Part shown: piece by piece, positions 23,894 to 32,524 of the stretch
Layout: every line of letters starts with the position of its first letter
Position numbering within the stretch: position 1 is the stretch's first letter
Assembly (NCBI RefSeq): GCF_017355985.1
Contig: NZ_JAFIQU010000001.1
Span: 744,001-808,000, forward strand
Length of the DNA stretch: 64,000 nucleotides
Direction: 5' to 3'
From: Arenibaculum pallidiluteum
GTDB lineage: Bacteria > Pseudomonadota > Alphaproteobacteria > Azospirillales > Azospirillaceae
Made by a program: the position numbers and the translations under genes
Notes under the pieces: model-generated
Seen by the model: the letters and a program-made list of their open reading frames with translations, nothing else
Told to the model about the DNA's origin: nothing
Databases searched by the model: none

Positions 23894-24607
23894 CTAGCGA
23901 AGCTTGCGCGGTTCCACCCCACCGCCGCTGGCGCCGCGATCCTGGACCGTTCGTTCCATCTCGTCGATGACCTGCCAAAGCTCCACCAGCAGCCGCGTGC
24001 GCAGCTCGACGCTGCCGTCGTCGATCTTGACATCCGGGTGCAGGCGCCGGGCCACGGCCACGCGCATCGCCTTGAGGCAGGCCATGGCGCCGGCGATCCG
24101 CTCGGCGGAGGCATCGAACAGCTCCGCTTCGACCGGGCTCTCCTGCGGCGCCGACCGGACGACCTCCTCCAGCACGGCCTCGAAATCCGCCGGCATAGCG
24201 CCGTGCGCAGCCGGGGATGGCTCCGCGGCATGGTCCGGCACGATGGCCGCCTCGCCATAGGCGACGCTCGCCGAGGCGATCCTCAGCGCGATGGTCGGGT
24301 CGAAGTGCTCGTCGAGAAGCGTCCGCAGTTCCGCCGGCATGTCCCGGAACTGGATGGCGAGTTGCCGTGCTCCGGCGTCGACCCGAACGACGGTTCCCGC
24401 CACCGGGATCTCTCGCACCCGGCCCCGCAGGGTCAGGCGAAGGCGCGCGGCAACGGGGTCGCCCGGCGAGGCGGGCACGGTCCAGGCGCCCAGGAGGAAC
24501 CCGCCGCGGCTCCAGTTCAGCAGCGGGTAGAGGCGCCCGTCGATGGACACGGTTGCGTCCTCGAGCGCTTCGCGGAAGGCACGGCGCTTGTCATAGAAGC
24601 CCGTCAT
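23894..24607 (-). CDS. PilZ-domain protein with HPD-containing C-terminal helices
   Basis: Probable c-di-GMP receptor, 237 residues. The N-terminal PilZ domain has both ligand motifs: Arg8-x3-Arg12 (RRAFR) and NWSRGG (residues 31-36). A linker of about 50 residues rich in Ala and Pro follows. The C-terminal part, about 165-220, is helical and contains MRVAVARRLHPDVKIDDG, with His-Pro-Asp at 190-192 between two helices, the arrangement of helices II-III of a DnaJ J-domain. Helix I of a J-domain is not clear. It is directly downstream of fliG, 40 bases apart on the same strand, suggesting a role in motor control. ATG 24607 fits. Confidence 0.82.
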   Translation of the reverse strand: MTGFYDKRRAFREALEDATVSIDGRLYPLLNWSRGGFLLGAWTVPASPGDPVAARLRLTLRGRVREIPVAGTVVRVDAGARQLAIQFRDMPAELRTLLDEHFDPTIALRIASASVAYGEAAIVPDHAAEPSPAAHGAMPADFEAVLEEVVRSAPQESPVEAELFDASAERIAGAMACLKAMRVAVARRLHPDVKIDDGSVELRTRLLVELWQVIDEMERTVQDRGASGGGVEPRKLR

Positions 24608-24647
24608 GAGCGCCTCCAGGCCCCGCGCAGCCCGCAGGACCTCGATT

Positions 24648-25676
24648 TCAATAAACGACCGCCTCGGCCTCGCCGGCCTGCGGGATCACGATGATGCCGT
24701 CGTCCGCCAGCGACTTTGCGACCTGCACCACCTCGGACTGGGCCTCGTGCACGTCACGCATGCGCAGCGGCCCCATGTTGTCGATTTCGTCCTCCATGAT
24801 CAGACGGCCGCGATCGGTCATGGCCGAGAGGTAGCGCTCGCGCTGGGCGGGTTCGGCGCCCTTGAGGGCGATCGCCAGCCGGCCGGGGTCGCAGCGCCGG
24901 ATGACGGTCTGCAGGGAAGCCTGGTCCAGCCGCATCAGGTCCTCGAAGGTGAACATCAGCTGCTTGATGCGCTGCGCCGAATCCGGGAGGTTGCGCTCGA
25001 GGTCGCCGAGGATGTCGTTCAGCGTATCTCGGTCGACCCGGTTGAAGATCTCGGCCATGCGCTCATGCGCGTCATGGCCGTGGGTGCGCGCGTAGTTCGT
25101 CATGAACTCGGCATGCAGCGTCGCCTCCAGGTCCATCAGGACCTCGCGCTGCACGGCCTCGAGCTGGATCATGCGCTCGATCACCTCGAAGCGCAGCTTG
25201 GGCGGCAGCAGCGGCAGCACCTTCGCCGCATGCTCGGCTCGGATCTTGGACAGGACGACCGCCGTGGTCTGCGGGTACTCGCTCTTCAGATAGTTGGCGA
25301 GCACGCCGTCGTTCACGTTGGACATCTTCTCCCACATGGTACGACCGGCCGGTCCGCGGATCTCGCCCATGATCTCGGTTACGCGGTCCACGGGCAGGAA
25401 GCGCTGGAGCATGCGCTCGGTGCTCTCGTAGGAGCCGATCACGGACCCTGCGCTGGCGAAGCGCTCGGTGAAGGCGCGCAGCAGCGCCTCGACCAGATTC
25501 GAGGTGACGTTGCCGAGCCCCGCCATGGCCCGGCTGACCATGCGGATCTCGTCCTCGTCCAGGCGCTCCATCAGGCGCGATCCGCGCTCCTCGCCGAGCG
25601 TCAGGAACACGATCGCCGTCTTCTCGGCACCGCTCAGGCTCTTGTAGTTGTCCCGGATCTTCACTGGGTTGCCCAT
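24648..25676 (-). CDS. fliG: Flagellar motor switch protein FliG
   Basis: Rotor protein that couples FliF to the C-ring and interacts with the stator; 342 residues, usual length. FliG N, middle and C domains are recognisable: SGAEKTAIVFLTLGEE at the N-terminus, ANYLKSEYPQTTAVVLSKI in the middle, MFTFEDLMRLDQASLQTVIR and the charged torque helix region (KGAEPAQRERYLSAM) in the C domain. It follows fliP by about 50 bases in the fliF-H-N-P-G operon. Confidence 0.96.
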   Translation of the reverse strand: MGNPVKIRDNYKSLSGAEKTAIVFLTLGEERGSRLMERLDEDEIRMVSRAMAGLGNVTSNLVEALLRAFTERFASAGSVIGSYESTERMLQRFLPVDRVTEIMGEIRGPAGRTMWEKMSNVNDGVLANYLKSEYPQTTAVVLSKIRAEHAAKVLPLLPPKLRFEVIERMIQLEAVQREVLMDLEATLHAEFMTNYARTHGHDAHERMAEIFNRVDRDTLNDILGDLERNLPDSAQRIKQLMFTFEDLMRLDQASLQTVIRRCDPGRLAIALKGAEPAQRERYLSAMTDRGRLIMEDEIDNMGPLRMRDVHEAQSEVVQVAKSLADDGIIVIPQAGEAEAVVY

Positions 25677-25728
25677 CTGCCACTCCGCCTAGGCATCATG
25701 TCCGCGTGTAGTGCCGCTGCCGTCCGCC

Positions 25729-26556
25729 CTACCCGCCCGTGTAGGAGCGGATGAGGCTGCCTGCGATCAGGAACCAGCCGTCCGTCAGGACGAAGAAGAT
25801 GATCTTGAAGGGCAGCGCGATCATGACGGGCGGGAGCATCATCATGCCCATGGCCATCAGGACCGACGCGACCACCATGTCGATCACCAGGAACGGCAGG
25901 AACAGCAGGAATCCGATCTCGAAGGCCCGGCGCAGCTCGCTCAGGAGGAAGGCCGGGATCAGCACCCGCAAGTCGACCGGCCCCGCCGCCTCCCGGACGG
26001 CCGGGTCCCCTGCGACCGCGTCCGCCTGACCGGCCACCCCACGCGCCGAGAAGCCGCGGAACGCCGCCAGGTCCTTGTCGCGCACATGGGTCGCCATGAA
26101 GGTCCGGAAGGGCTCTATGATGCGGTCGACCCCCTGCTCCTGCGTGACCTGCTCGTCGAGCATCGGACGGAGGCCATCGCGCCAGGCCTCGTCGAAGACC
26201 GGGCCCATGATGTGCAGCGTCAGGAACAGCGCGAGGCTGATCAGCACCATGTTCGGCGGCGACTGCTGCAGCCCGATGGCCGAGCGCAGCAGCGAGAGCA
26301 CCACCACGATGCGCGTGAAGCAGGTCACCATGATCAGCAGACCCGGTGCCACGCTCAGGACCGTGATGACGACGATGCCCTGGATGATGCGCCCGGACAG
26401 GGAGCTGGCATCGCCGAGGTCGCGGCCAAGCGCGCCGACGTCGATGTTGAGCGACTGGGCCGCCGCGGGGGCGGCCAGGAGCAGCGCAAGGGCAAGGACG
26501 ATGCCGGCCGCGATCCGCGGATGCGGACGGGGCGTGCCGGCGCGAGGGATCGGCAT
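25729..26556 (-). CDS. fliP: Flagellar export apparatus protein FliP
   Basis: Core membrane protein of the type III flagellar export gate, 275 residues. An N-terminal signal-like segment (about residues 14-34, ending APAAAQ) precedes the mature domain, as in many FliP proteins. Conserved motifs include MVTCFTRIVVVLSLLRSAIG, QSPPNMVLISLALFLT, and PAFLLSELRRAFEIGFLLFLPFLVIDMVVAS near the C-terminus. The periplasmic loop is somewhat longer than in the enteric protein. It lies eight bases after fliN. Confidence 0.96.
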   Translation of the reverse strand: MPIPRAGTPRPHPRIAAGIVLALALLLAAPAAAQSLNIDVGALGRDLGDASSLSGRIIQGIVVITVLSVAPGLLIMVTCFTRIVVVLSLLRSAIGLQQSPPNMVLISLALFLTLHIMGPVFDEAWRDGLRPMLDEQVTQEQGVDRIIEPFRTFMATHVRDKDLAAFRGFSARGVAGQADAVAGDPAVREAAGPVDLRVLIPAFLLSELRRAFEIGFLLFLPFLVIDMVVASVLMAMGMMMLPPVMIALPFKIIFFVLTDGWFLIAGSLIRSYTGG

Positions 26557-26564
26557 CCGCGACC

Positions 26565-26879
26565 TCAGTCCAGGCCGAAATCCGAGCGGACGATCTCGGT
26601 CAGCGTCACGCCGAGCCGCTGGTCCTCCACGATGACGACCTCTCCGCGCGCGACGAGCCGGTGGTTCACGAGGACCTCGACGGCCTCGCCGACCTTGCGG
26701 TCGAGCTCGACGACCGCGCCGCGTCCCAGCCGCAGGAGCTGGGACACGGGCATGGACGTGCGGCCGAGCACCACCTGGACATGGACGGGGACGTTGTAGA
26801 TCGCGGTCAGCGGCTCACCGCCCTCGGCGCCAGCCGGCTTCGCGTCATCGGACAGGGTCTCAAGCTCGAGCGTTGCCAT
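26565..26879 (-). CDS. fliN: Flagellar motor switch protein FliN
   Basis: C-ring component, 104 residues, with the SpoA domain covering most of the protein: VPVHVQVVLGRTSMPVSQLL, LDRKVGEAVEVLVN, ARGEVVIVEDQRLGVTLTEI. The short acidic N-terminus is usual for alphaproteobacterial FliN. It lies between fliH and fliP. Confidence 0.95.
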   Translation of the reverse strand: MATLELETLSDDAKPAGAEGGEPLTAIYNVPVHVQVVLGRTSMPVSQLLRLGRGAVVELDRKVGEAVEVLVNHRLVARGEVVIVEDQRLGVTLTEIVRSDFGLD

Positions 26880-26891
26880 GATCGTCTCTCG

Positions 26892-27623
26892 TCACTGTTG
26901 GGTTGAGCCGGATTCAGCCGGCGCGGGGCAGGCCTGATCCACGAGGGCGGCGATCCCCCGCTCGATCTCGGCTGGATCGTAGGAGAGGCCGCCGGTCTCC
27001 CAGTCGGCCTCGACCGCGCCCGGAGCCAGCCGGATGTCGGGCCGGACATCGACGCGCGGAGCCGACCCCTTGCCGCCGGCATCGAGCCGCCGCCTCAGCG
27101 GCTCGACGAAATCGGGATGGACGTGGATCGCAATCTCCGGACGCCGGCCGGCGACGCGCAGCGCCTCGGCCGCCAGCCCGGCCAGCGTCTCCTCGGCCTG
27201 CTGGCGCAGCAGGCGCGGCACGAGCTGGCGGACCAGCGCGCCGAGCACCGCCGCGCCCTCCGCCTCGCGCAGACGATCGATCTCGTCGGTCTTGCCGCCG
27301 AGCTCGGCGAGGCGGTCCGCCAAGGTCGCCATCAGGTCGCCGAGCCGGGCCTCGGCCCGGCGGGCGGCCTCTTCCTCGGCATCGGCGCGGCCGCGCTCGT
27401 AGCCCTCGGAGAAGGCCGTGAGCTCGGCCCGGGCGACCGCGGAGGTCATGTCGATCTCGGTGTAGCGCAGCAGCTCACCGGGATCCGGCTCGGGGGCCGG
27501 CGCGGGTTGCGGTACGGAGAGATGCGGACCGGATTGAGGATTGGGCTGCGCGCTGGGGTCGAGGAAGCTTGCCGGCGGCGGATCGTCGAAGCGCTGGTCG
27601 AACGCGTAGCGTGGGAACCCCAT
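26892..27623 (-). CDS. fliH: Flagellar assembly protein FliH-like
   Basis: Probable negative regulator and stator of the export ATPase FliI, 243 residues. A Pro-rich N-terminal 50 residues precede a long charged helix (FSEGYERGRADAEEEAARRA, with small-residue spacing as in FliH), then a C-terminal domain resembling the V-ATPase E/FliH peripheral stalk (VRQLVPRLLRQQAEETLAGL, IHVHPDFVEPL, GAVEADWETGG). It abuts the fliF stop with no gap. FliH proteins diverge strongly, so the call also rests on position. Confidence 0.85.
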   Translation of the reverse strand: MGFPRYAFDQRFDDPPPASFLDPSAQPNPQSGPHLSVPQPAPAPEPDPGELLRYTEIDMTSAVARAELTAFSEGYERGRADAEEEAARRAEARLGDLMATLADRLAELGGKTDEIDRLREAEGAAVLGALVRQLVPRLLRQQAEETLAGLAAEALRVAGRRPEIAIHVHPDFVEPLRRRLDAGGKGSAPRVDVRPDIRLAPGAVEADWETGGLSYDPAEIERGIAALVDQACPAPAESGSTQQ

Positions 27624-29327
27624 TTACGCCGCCTCCTCGTAAAGCCAGGATCGCAGGATGTTGATCGCCTCGTCGGGATACTGGTCGACGATGTCGCCGA
27701 GGCGCCGGATCGACGAGGCGCGCACGCGCCCCTCCACCGCACGCAGCTCGATGAGCTGGTCCATGGTCTCGCCGAGCTCCTGCGGCGGCAGCTCCGGCAC
27801 CGCGTCCCCGTCCCTGGGGGCGGCCAGAGCCGCCGCCGGGGCGCCGGGCTGCGGCGGCGCGAGCTGCAGCGCGGGCTGCTCCCCGGCGGCCATGGCCGCG
27901 CCCTCCGCGGCGCCCTCGTCCGGGATCGCGGCCGGCGGCGCGATCCGCTGGATCAGCGGCCGCAACCCCATCAGGATCACCATGGCCATGACGATCATCA
28001 GGACGACCCACTGGATCAGCGTCATGACGTTGCGCGAGAGCGTGTCCATCACCGCTTCGCTGACGCCGCGCTCCGGCAGTGCCACCGTGGGGTCGGTGAA
28101 CTCCAGGTTCTCCACCGTCACCTTGTCGCCACGTGCCTCGCTGAAGCCGATCGCCGAGCGGACGAGCTCCGCGAGCTTCGCCAGCTCCTCGGGGCTGCGC
28201 GGCTCGTAGACGCGCGAGCCGTCCTCGGTTGTCGAGGTTCGACCGTTGACGAGGACCGCGACGGTCAGGCGGCGGATGTCGCCGGGCTCGATCATGGTCT
28301 CGCGCTGGACGTTCGAGACCTCGTAATTGACGGTCTCCTCCTGGCGGGTGGTCTCGGAGCTGGACTGAGCGGGCTGCGGCTGCGCGCGGACGTCGCGCTG
28401 GGGCAGGTTCTGCTCGACCGTCGTCGGCGTCTGGCCCGCCGCGTCGGTGTTCCGCTCGCGGCTGTCCACGGTCTGGGTCGAGCGCACGACTTGACTGGCG
28501 GGGTCGAAGGTCGTGCTGCGCAGGACCTCGCGCTTTGTCTCCAGCTCGGCCGCGACCTGCACACGCACGTTGCCGTGCCCGAGCCGCGCGGCGAGGACCT
28601 GCTCGATTGCGCGGTTCAGGCGCTGCTCGGTCGAGGCGCGCAGGCCCTCGTTGCGGGCAGCCGCGATGCCGCCGCCGTCCTCCTCGGTCAGCAGGACCTC
28701 GCCCGCGGAATCCATCACGGTGACCGAGCTGGGCTTCAGGCTCGGCACCGCGGCCGAGACCAGGTGCCGGATCGCCAGTGCCTGCCGGCGCTCCAGGGCG
28801 CCGTTGCCGCGCATGCGCACCAGGACCGAGGCAGTGGGAACCGGAGCATCGCGCGAGAAGGCCTCGCGGTCGGGCAGGACCAGATGGACCCGCGCCGCAT
28901 CGACCCCCGACAGCGTCTCGATGGTCCGCCCCAGCTCGCCTTCCAGCGCGCGAAGGCGGTTCACCTTCTGCATGAAGCTCGTGATGCCCAGCGGCTTGTC
29001 GCTGTCAAAGAGCTCGTATCCGGTCCCGCGACGCGACGGCAGCCCCTTCTCGGCCAGCGCCATGCGCACCCGCGCCACATCGGTCTGCGGCACCATCACC
29101 GCGCTGCCCTCGTGCGCCAGGGACACCGGGACACCGGTCTCCTCGATCGCCTTCACGAGACGTCCGGCCTCGGCGGGGTCGAGCCCCGAGTAGAGGGTCA
29201 TCATGGCGGGACGCGACAGCAGCACCGCCATGGCGCCCACGGCCACGACGATGCCGAGACCGACGCCGCCGAGCGCCATCAGGCGCATCCGGCCCAGGGT
29301 CCGCAGGGTGTCCAGGAGACTGCTCAC
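27624..29327 (-). CDS. fliF: Flagellar MS-ring protein FliF
   Basis: Forms the MS ring in the inner membrane. 567 residues from a GTG start; membrane helices near 18-40 and 435-460 flank a large periplasmic region with YscJ-type domains (LYSGLDPAEAGRLVKAIEET, LFDSDKPLGITSFMQKVN, ALEGELGRTIETLSGVDAARVHLVLP). The C-terminal cytosolic end (LRAVEGRVRASSIRRLGDIVDQYPDEAINILRSWL) is the FliG-binding tail. It is the first gene of its operon. A TTAA-N7 motif lies about 20 bases before the start. Confidence 0.96.
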   Translation of the reverse strand: MSSLLDTLRTLGRMRLMALGGVGLGIVVAVGAMAVLLSRPAMMTLYSGLDPAEAGRLVKAIEETGVPVSLAHEGSAVMVPQTDVARVRMALAEKGLPSRRGTGYELFDSDKPLGITSFMQKVNRLRALEGELGRTIETLSGVDAARVHLVLPDREAFSRDAPVPTASVLVRMRGNGALERRQALAIRHLVSAAVPSLKPSSVTVMDSAGEVLLTEEDGGGIAAARNEGLRASTEQRLNRAIEQVLAARLGHGNVRVQVAAELETKREVLRSTTFDPASQVVRSTQTVDSRERNTDAAGQTPTTVEQNLPQRDVRAQPQPAQSSSETTRQEETVNYEVSNVQRETMIEPGDIRRLTVAVLVNGRTSTTEDGSRVYEPRSPEELAKLAELVRSAIGFSEARGDKVTVENLEFTDPTVALPERGVSEAVMDTLSRNVMTLIQWVVLMIVMAMVILMGLRPLIQRIAPPAAIPDEGAAEGAAMAAGEQPALQLAPPQPGAPAAALAAPRDGDAVPELPPQELGETMDQLIELRAVEGRVRASSIRRLGDIVDQYPDEAINILRSWLYEEAA

Positions 29328-29344
29328 GACGGCCGCTCCGAGCT

Positions 29345-29359
29345 TTAAAGTTTCCGAAA
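29345..29359. promoter_or_regulatory. CtrA-like box near fliF
   Basis: TTAA-AGTTTCC-GAAA, 18 bases from the fliF start. The first half is perfect and the second degenerate relative to the TTAA-N7-TTAA CtrA consensus. Confidence 0.4.
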
Positions 29360-29411
29360 ATCGGCGCCCATAACTTCGGTGACGGGCACGCCGAAACTAT
29401 CGAGACAGCTT

Positions 29412-29426
29412 TTAAAGCGCGTAAAA
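29412..29426. promoter_or_regulatory. CtrA-like box between fliF and fliL
   Basis: TTAA-AGCGCGT-AAAA, in the middle of the divergent region, about 85 bases from either start. Confidence 0.45.
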
Positions 29427-29510
29427 AATCCGACAGGCGCCACAGAGTCCCAGTCACCGGAGCCGCAGCTTGAAGTCGATTTCATTTAAAATTGTGCAGG
29501 CTGTCCAGTA

Positions 29511-30032
29511 ATGGCTGGAACTACCCTTCGGTCGATTGGACTCCGCGTGGGCAGCGCGGATACGACGCCTGGGCGCGCCGGCCGAGTGCTGCTGGCGCTG
29601 CCGCTGCGGCGCCTAGTCCTCGCGTTCGTGGGCACCGGCCTGGTGGTCGGAGCCGCCGTTGCGGGCTTCCGTCTTTCGGCAGGCGAAGGCGGGCTGGACC
29701 GCCTGCTCGCGCCGCGCACCGAGAGCGCCGCCGTCCACGCCTATGTCGAGCTGCCGGATATGATCGTGAACCTGCACCCGGCCTCGCGATCCAGGCACCT
29801 CAAGATCGGCATCACGCTGGCGACGACCGAGGAGCGCCGCGCCCTCCTCACCCAGGACCAGCCGAAGGTCGTCAGCGCCCTGCAGGAATACCTGCGGGGG
29901 CTGGACGACACGGACATGCAGGGATCGGCCGGGCTGTTCCGCCTGCGTGTCGAGATGCGCCGGCGTCTGGCGCTGCTGCTCGGCGAGAATGCCGTCGCCG
30001 ACGTCCTGATCCGAAGCTTCCTCACGCAGTAG
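29511..30032 (+). CDS. fliL: Flagellar basal-body-associated protein FliL
   Basis: Inner-membrane protein that supports the stator and the proton channel, 173 residues. A cytosolic N-terminal part of about 36 residues is followed by one membrane helix (about 37-57) and a periplasmic stomatin-like FliL domain (YVELPDMIVNLHPASRSRHLKIGITLA, RLRVEMRRRLALLLGENAVADVLIRSFLTQ). The N-terminal part is long and no good ribosome site precedes ATG 29511, so a start a few codons later is possible. It leads the fliL-fliM-DUF6468-motE operon. Confidence 0.93.
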   Translation: MAGTTLRSIGLRVGSADTTPGRAGRVLLALPLRRLVLAFVGTGLVVGAAVAGFRLSAGEGGLDRLLAPRTESAAVHAYVELPDMIVNLHPASRSRHLKIGITLATTEERRALLTQDQPKVVSALQEYLRGLDDTDMQGSAGLFRLRVEMRRRLALLLGENAVADVLIRSFLTQ

Positions 30033-30041
30033 GGACCAGTC

Positions 30042-31091
30042 ATGAGCGATCCGAACGTCCCGGATGACGAAGAACTCGACATGGCCGCGGCCATGGGCAT
30101 CGACAAACAGCTGAACCAGGCCGAGATCGACAACCTGCTCGACTTCGGGGACAGACCTGGTCAGGGAGGCATGCAGCCCGGCGTCGATGCCATCCAGCGG
30201 CTCGTCAACTCGACGACCATCAACAAGGATCGGCTGCCGCTCCTCGACATCGTCTTCGACAGGATGGTCCGGCTGCTGAACGGCTCGCTGCGCCAGCTCA
30301 CCTCAGGCAATGTCGAGGCGACGCTCGTCCGCGTGGACTGGGTGCGCTTCAGCGAGTTCCTGGACACCATCGAGCTGCCCGCGCTGATCGGCGTCGCACG
30401 CGCCGAGCAGTGGGACAACCAGATCCTCGTCTCGGTCAACAGCTCGCTGATCTACTGCATGATGGACGTGCTGCTCGGCGGCCGCCGCTCCAGGCCCGGC
30501 CGCGTCGAGGGGCGAGCCTACACCTCGGTCGAGCGCAAGCTGACGGAGCGCCTGGTCAAGACGATCCTGCAGGATCTAACCCAGTCCTTCGCGCCGCTGA
30601 CCAAGGTCGACTTCCTCTTCGACCGGCTCGAGGTGAACCCGCAATTCGCGGCGATCACCCGCGGCACCAACGCGGCGATCCGCGTGCGCATCGGGATCGA
30701 GGTCGATGGCCGGCACGGCCATGCCGAGCTCGTGATCCCCTACGCAACGCTGGAGCCCGTGCGCGACAAGCTCGTCCAGATGTTCATGGGCGAGAAGTTC
30801 GGCCGCGACGCCGTCTGGGAGACCCATCTCCGCTCGGAGCTGCAGCGCACGCGCCTCGACATGATCGCCGTCCTCCACCAGATGGAGGTGCCGCTCGCCG
30901 AGGTGCTGGCCTGGAAGAAGGGCACCTCGCTGAAGCTGCGGATCAGTCCGGACAACCAAGTGATCCTGGTCAGCGGCGAGACGCCCCTCTTCGCGGGCCG
31001 GATGGGCCAGCGCTCAGAGAACATCTCTGTCAAGATCGACACGGACCTGGACACCAGGGGAGAGCTGATCGATGGTCTCCTATCTCATTGA
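30042..31091 (+). CDS. fliM: Flagellar motor switch protein FliM
   Basis: C-ring protein binding CheY-phosphate and FliG, 349 residues. The N-terminal switch peptide region contains LNQAEIDNLLDFGD, the middle CheC-like domain VEATLVRVDWVRFSEFLDTI and LIYCMMDVLLGG, and the C-terminal SpoA domain SLKLRISPDNQVILVSGETPLFAGRMGQ. It begins nine bases after fliL. Confidence 0.95.
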   Translation: MSDPNVPDDEELDMAAAMGIDKQLNQAEIDNLLDFGDRPGQGGMQPGVDAIQRLVNSTTINKDRLPLLDIVFDRMVRLLNGSLRQLTSGNVEATLVRVDWVRFSEFLDTIELPALIGVARAEQWDNQILVSVNSSLIYCMMDVLLGGRRSRPGRVEGRAYTSVERKLTERLVKTILQDLTQSFAPLTKVDFLFDRLEVNPQFAAITRGTNAAIRVRIGIEVDGRHGHAELVIPYATLEPVRDKLVQMFMGEKFGRDAVWETHLRSELQRTRLDMIAVLHQMEVPLAEVLAWKKGTSLKLRISPDNQVILVSGETPLFAGRMGQRSENISVKIDTDLDTRGELIDGLLSH

Positions 31092-31791
31092 CGCCTTCCT
31101 TGCGGTCATGCTGGTCACGGCGACCGGCTACATGGTGGTCGTCAACCGGCGGCTCCGCGTGCTGCGCGACGGCCAGTCCGAGCTCGGCACCCTGATCAAG
31201 GGCTTCGCCCGCGATATCGACGAGGCCGACGCCTCGGTGCGGCGGCTCGTCGGCTCGGCCACCGAGGTCGCGGCGGTGCTCGGCAGCTCCGTCGAGCGCG
31301 CGACCGAGATGAAGGAGGAGGTTGGCCTGCTGCTGGGGTCCTGCGAGCGCACGGCCGCGCGGCTCGACGATTCCCGCCGCCACGCCCAGCAGCTTCTGAA
31401 GCGGCTCGACGAGGGCATGGCGACCCGGCCGCAGCGAGCAGCCGCGCCGGCCGTCACGCCCGATCCCCGCGCCAGCGCCGAACCCGGCGAGGACGATGCG
31501 GCGGCCCCCGCCAAGGTCGATGGCATGGCCGTCGCGTCGGGAGCGCCCTCCGCGGCGGCCGAGCCGCCGGTCACCGCCGACATGCGCGAGAAGGCCCGGG
31601 CCGCGCTGATGGAGGCCCTGCGCAGCCAGGTCGAGGCGGCGGCCGAGGAGCCGCGCGAGGCGGCGGCCATGCCGTTCCGCGAGATCTCGCCGGCGGATCT
31701 GGCCGCGGCCCCGCGCCGCCCGGAAACCGAGAACCGGCTCGGCGTCGGCGAGTTCTACGCCGCGCTCCGCACCCTGCCCGCCCGGACCTGA
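31072..31791 (+). CDS. DUF6468-type flagellar-associated membrane protein
   Basis: 239 residues with a single N-terminal membrane helix (about 4-24), then NRRLRVLRDGQSELGTLIKGF and a long helical region (about 30-120) rich in Ala, Ser and charged residues, then a low-complexity Ala/Pro linker and a short C-terminal conserved piece (LGVGEFYAALRTLP). This matches the uncharacterised family found next to fliM in alphaproteobacteria. It overlaps the end of fliM by 20 bases and has GGAGA before ATG 31072. The function is unknown; a motor or stator accessory role is inferred from position. Confidence 0.8.
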   Translation: MVSYLIDAFLAVMLVTATGYMVVVNRRLRVLRDGQSELGTLIKGFARDIDEADASVRRLVGSATEVAAVLGSSVERATEMKEEVGLLLGSCERTAARLDDSRRHAQQLLKRLDEGMATRPQRAAAPAVTPDPRASAEPGEDDAAAPAKVDGMAVASGAPSAAAEPPVTADMREKARAALMEALRSQVEAAAEEPREAAAMPFREISPADLAAAPRRPETENRLGVGEFYAALRTLPART

Positions 31792-31794
31792 CCG

Positions 31795-32520
31795 ATGCTG
31801 CGCGTCATCCCGCTCACCCTCGTCGCCCTCATGCTGGTGCTGCCGCTGAAGCTCGGCAGCCTCGTCGAGGGGTTCCCCGCATTCGCGCAGCAGGTCAGCC
31901 CCGGCTTCGGCGCCCATGACCGCCCCTGGGCCAAGGACCTGAAGGCGGCCGCGGATTCGGGCGCCAGGGCGGCGCCGGCTCCTGCGGCACCGCAGGGCGA
32001 GACCCAGGCGACATCGCTGCCATCGGCGCAGCTGCCGGCGGGGCCGCTCGCGAACTGCGGCGATCCCGCGCTCGCCAGCGCCATCGCCGACCAGCGCAGC
32101 GAGATCGACAGGCGCTCGCGGCGGCTTGCCGACGCCGAGGCCGTGCTCTCCGCCACCGAGATGCGGATTGGAACGCAGCTCGACCGACTGCGCGCGGTCA
32201 AGCGCGATGTCGAGGCGCTGATGCAGCAGCGCTCCGACCTCGCCGAGGAGGACCTGAAGCGGATGGTCGCGATCTACGAGGCCATGAAGCCGAAGGATGC
32301 GGCCCGCATCTTCGGCGATCTGGAGACCGACATGGTGATCGACCTGCTCGACCGGCTGCCGGAGCGCCGCTCCGCCCCCATCATCGCCGAGCTGGCCGAC
32401 GCCAAGGCCCGCGAGGTCACCCGCGCGATCATGCAGCGCCGGCAGCTTCCCGGCGACCGCCGTGCGGCGGAAGGGAAGCTGGTCGAGACGCGCGCTCCCG
32501 AGACCCGCCTGGCGCGCTGA
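31795..32520 (+). CDS. motE: MotE-like (MgtE N-domain) flagellar protein
   Basis: 241 residues. An N-terminal hydrophobic segment (about 5-23) may be a signal or anchor. A Pro/Ala linker follows, then a coiled-coil (about 95-145; IADQRSEIDRRSRRLADAEA) and a MgtE N-type domain (KRMVAIYEAMKPKDAARIFGDL, DLLDRLPERRSAPIIAELAD). This is the architecture of MotE, the MotC chaperone of rhizobia, and of related proteins in other alphaproteobacteria. It follows the DUF6468 gene by three bases and ends the plus-strand operon, convergent with the Na/Pi cotransporter. Confidence 0.8.
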   Translation: MLRVIPLTLVALMLVLPLKLGSLVEGFPAFAQQVSPGFGAHDRPWAKDLKAAADSGARAAPAPAAPQGETQATSLPSAQLPAGPLANCGDPALASAIADQRSEIDRRSRRLADAEAVLSATEMRIGTQLDRLRAVKRDVEALMQQRSDLAEEDLKRMVAIYEAMKPKDAARIFGDLETDMVIDLLDRLPERRSAPIIAELADAKAREVTRAIMQRRQLPGDRRAAEGKLVETRAPETRLAR

Positions 32521-32524
32521 GCCG

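Larger units (their letters stand above)
29328..29510. promoter_or_regulatory. Divergent fliF / fliL promoter region
   Basis: 183 bases between two divergent flagellar operons, with three TTAA tetramers (29345, 29412, 29486) in otherwise TTAA-poor DNA. Two fit the TTAA-N7-(G/A)AAA pattern described in the findings. Confidence 0.6.
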
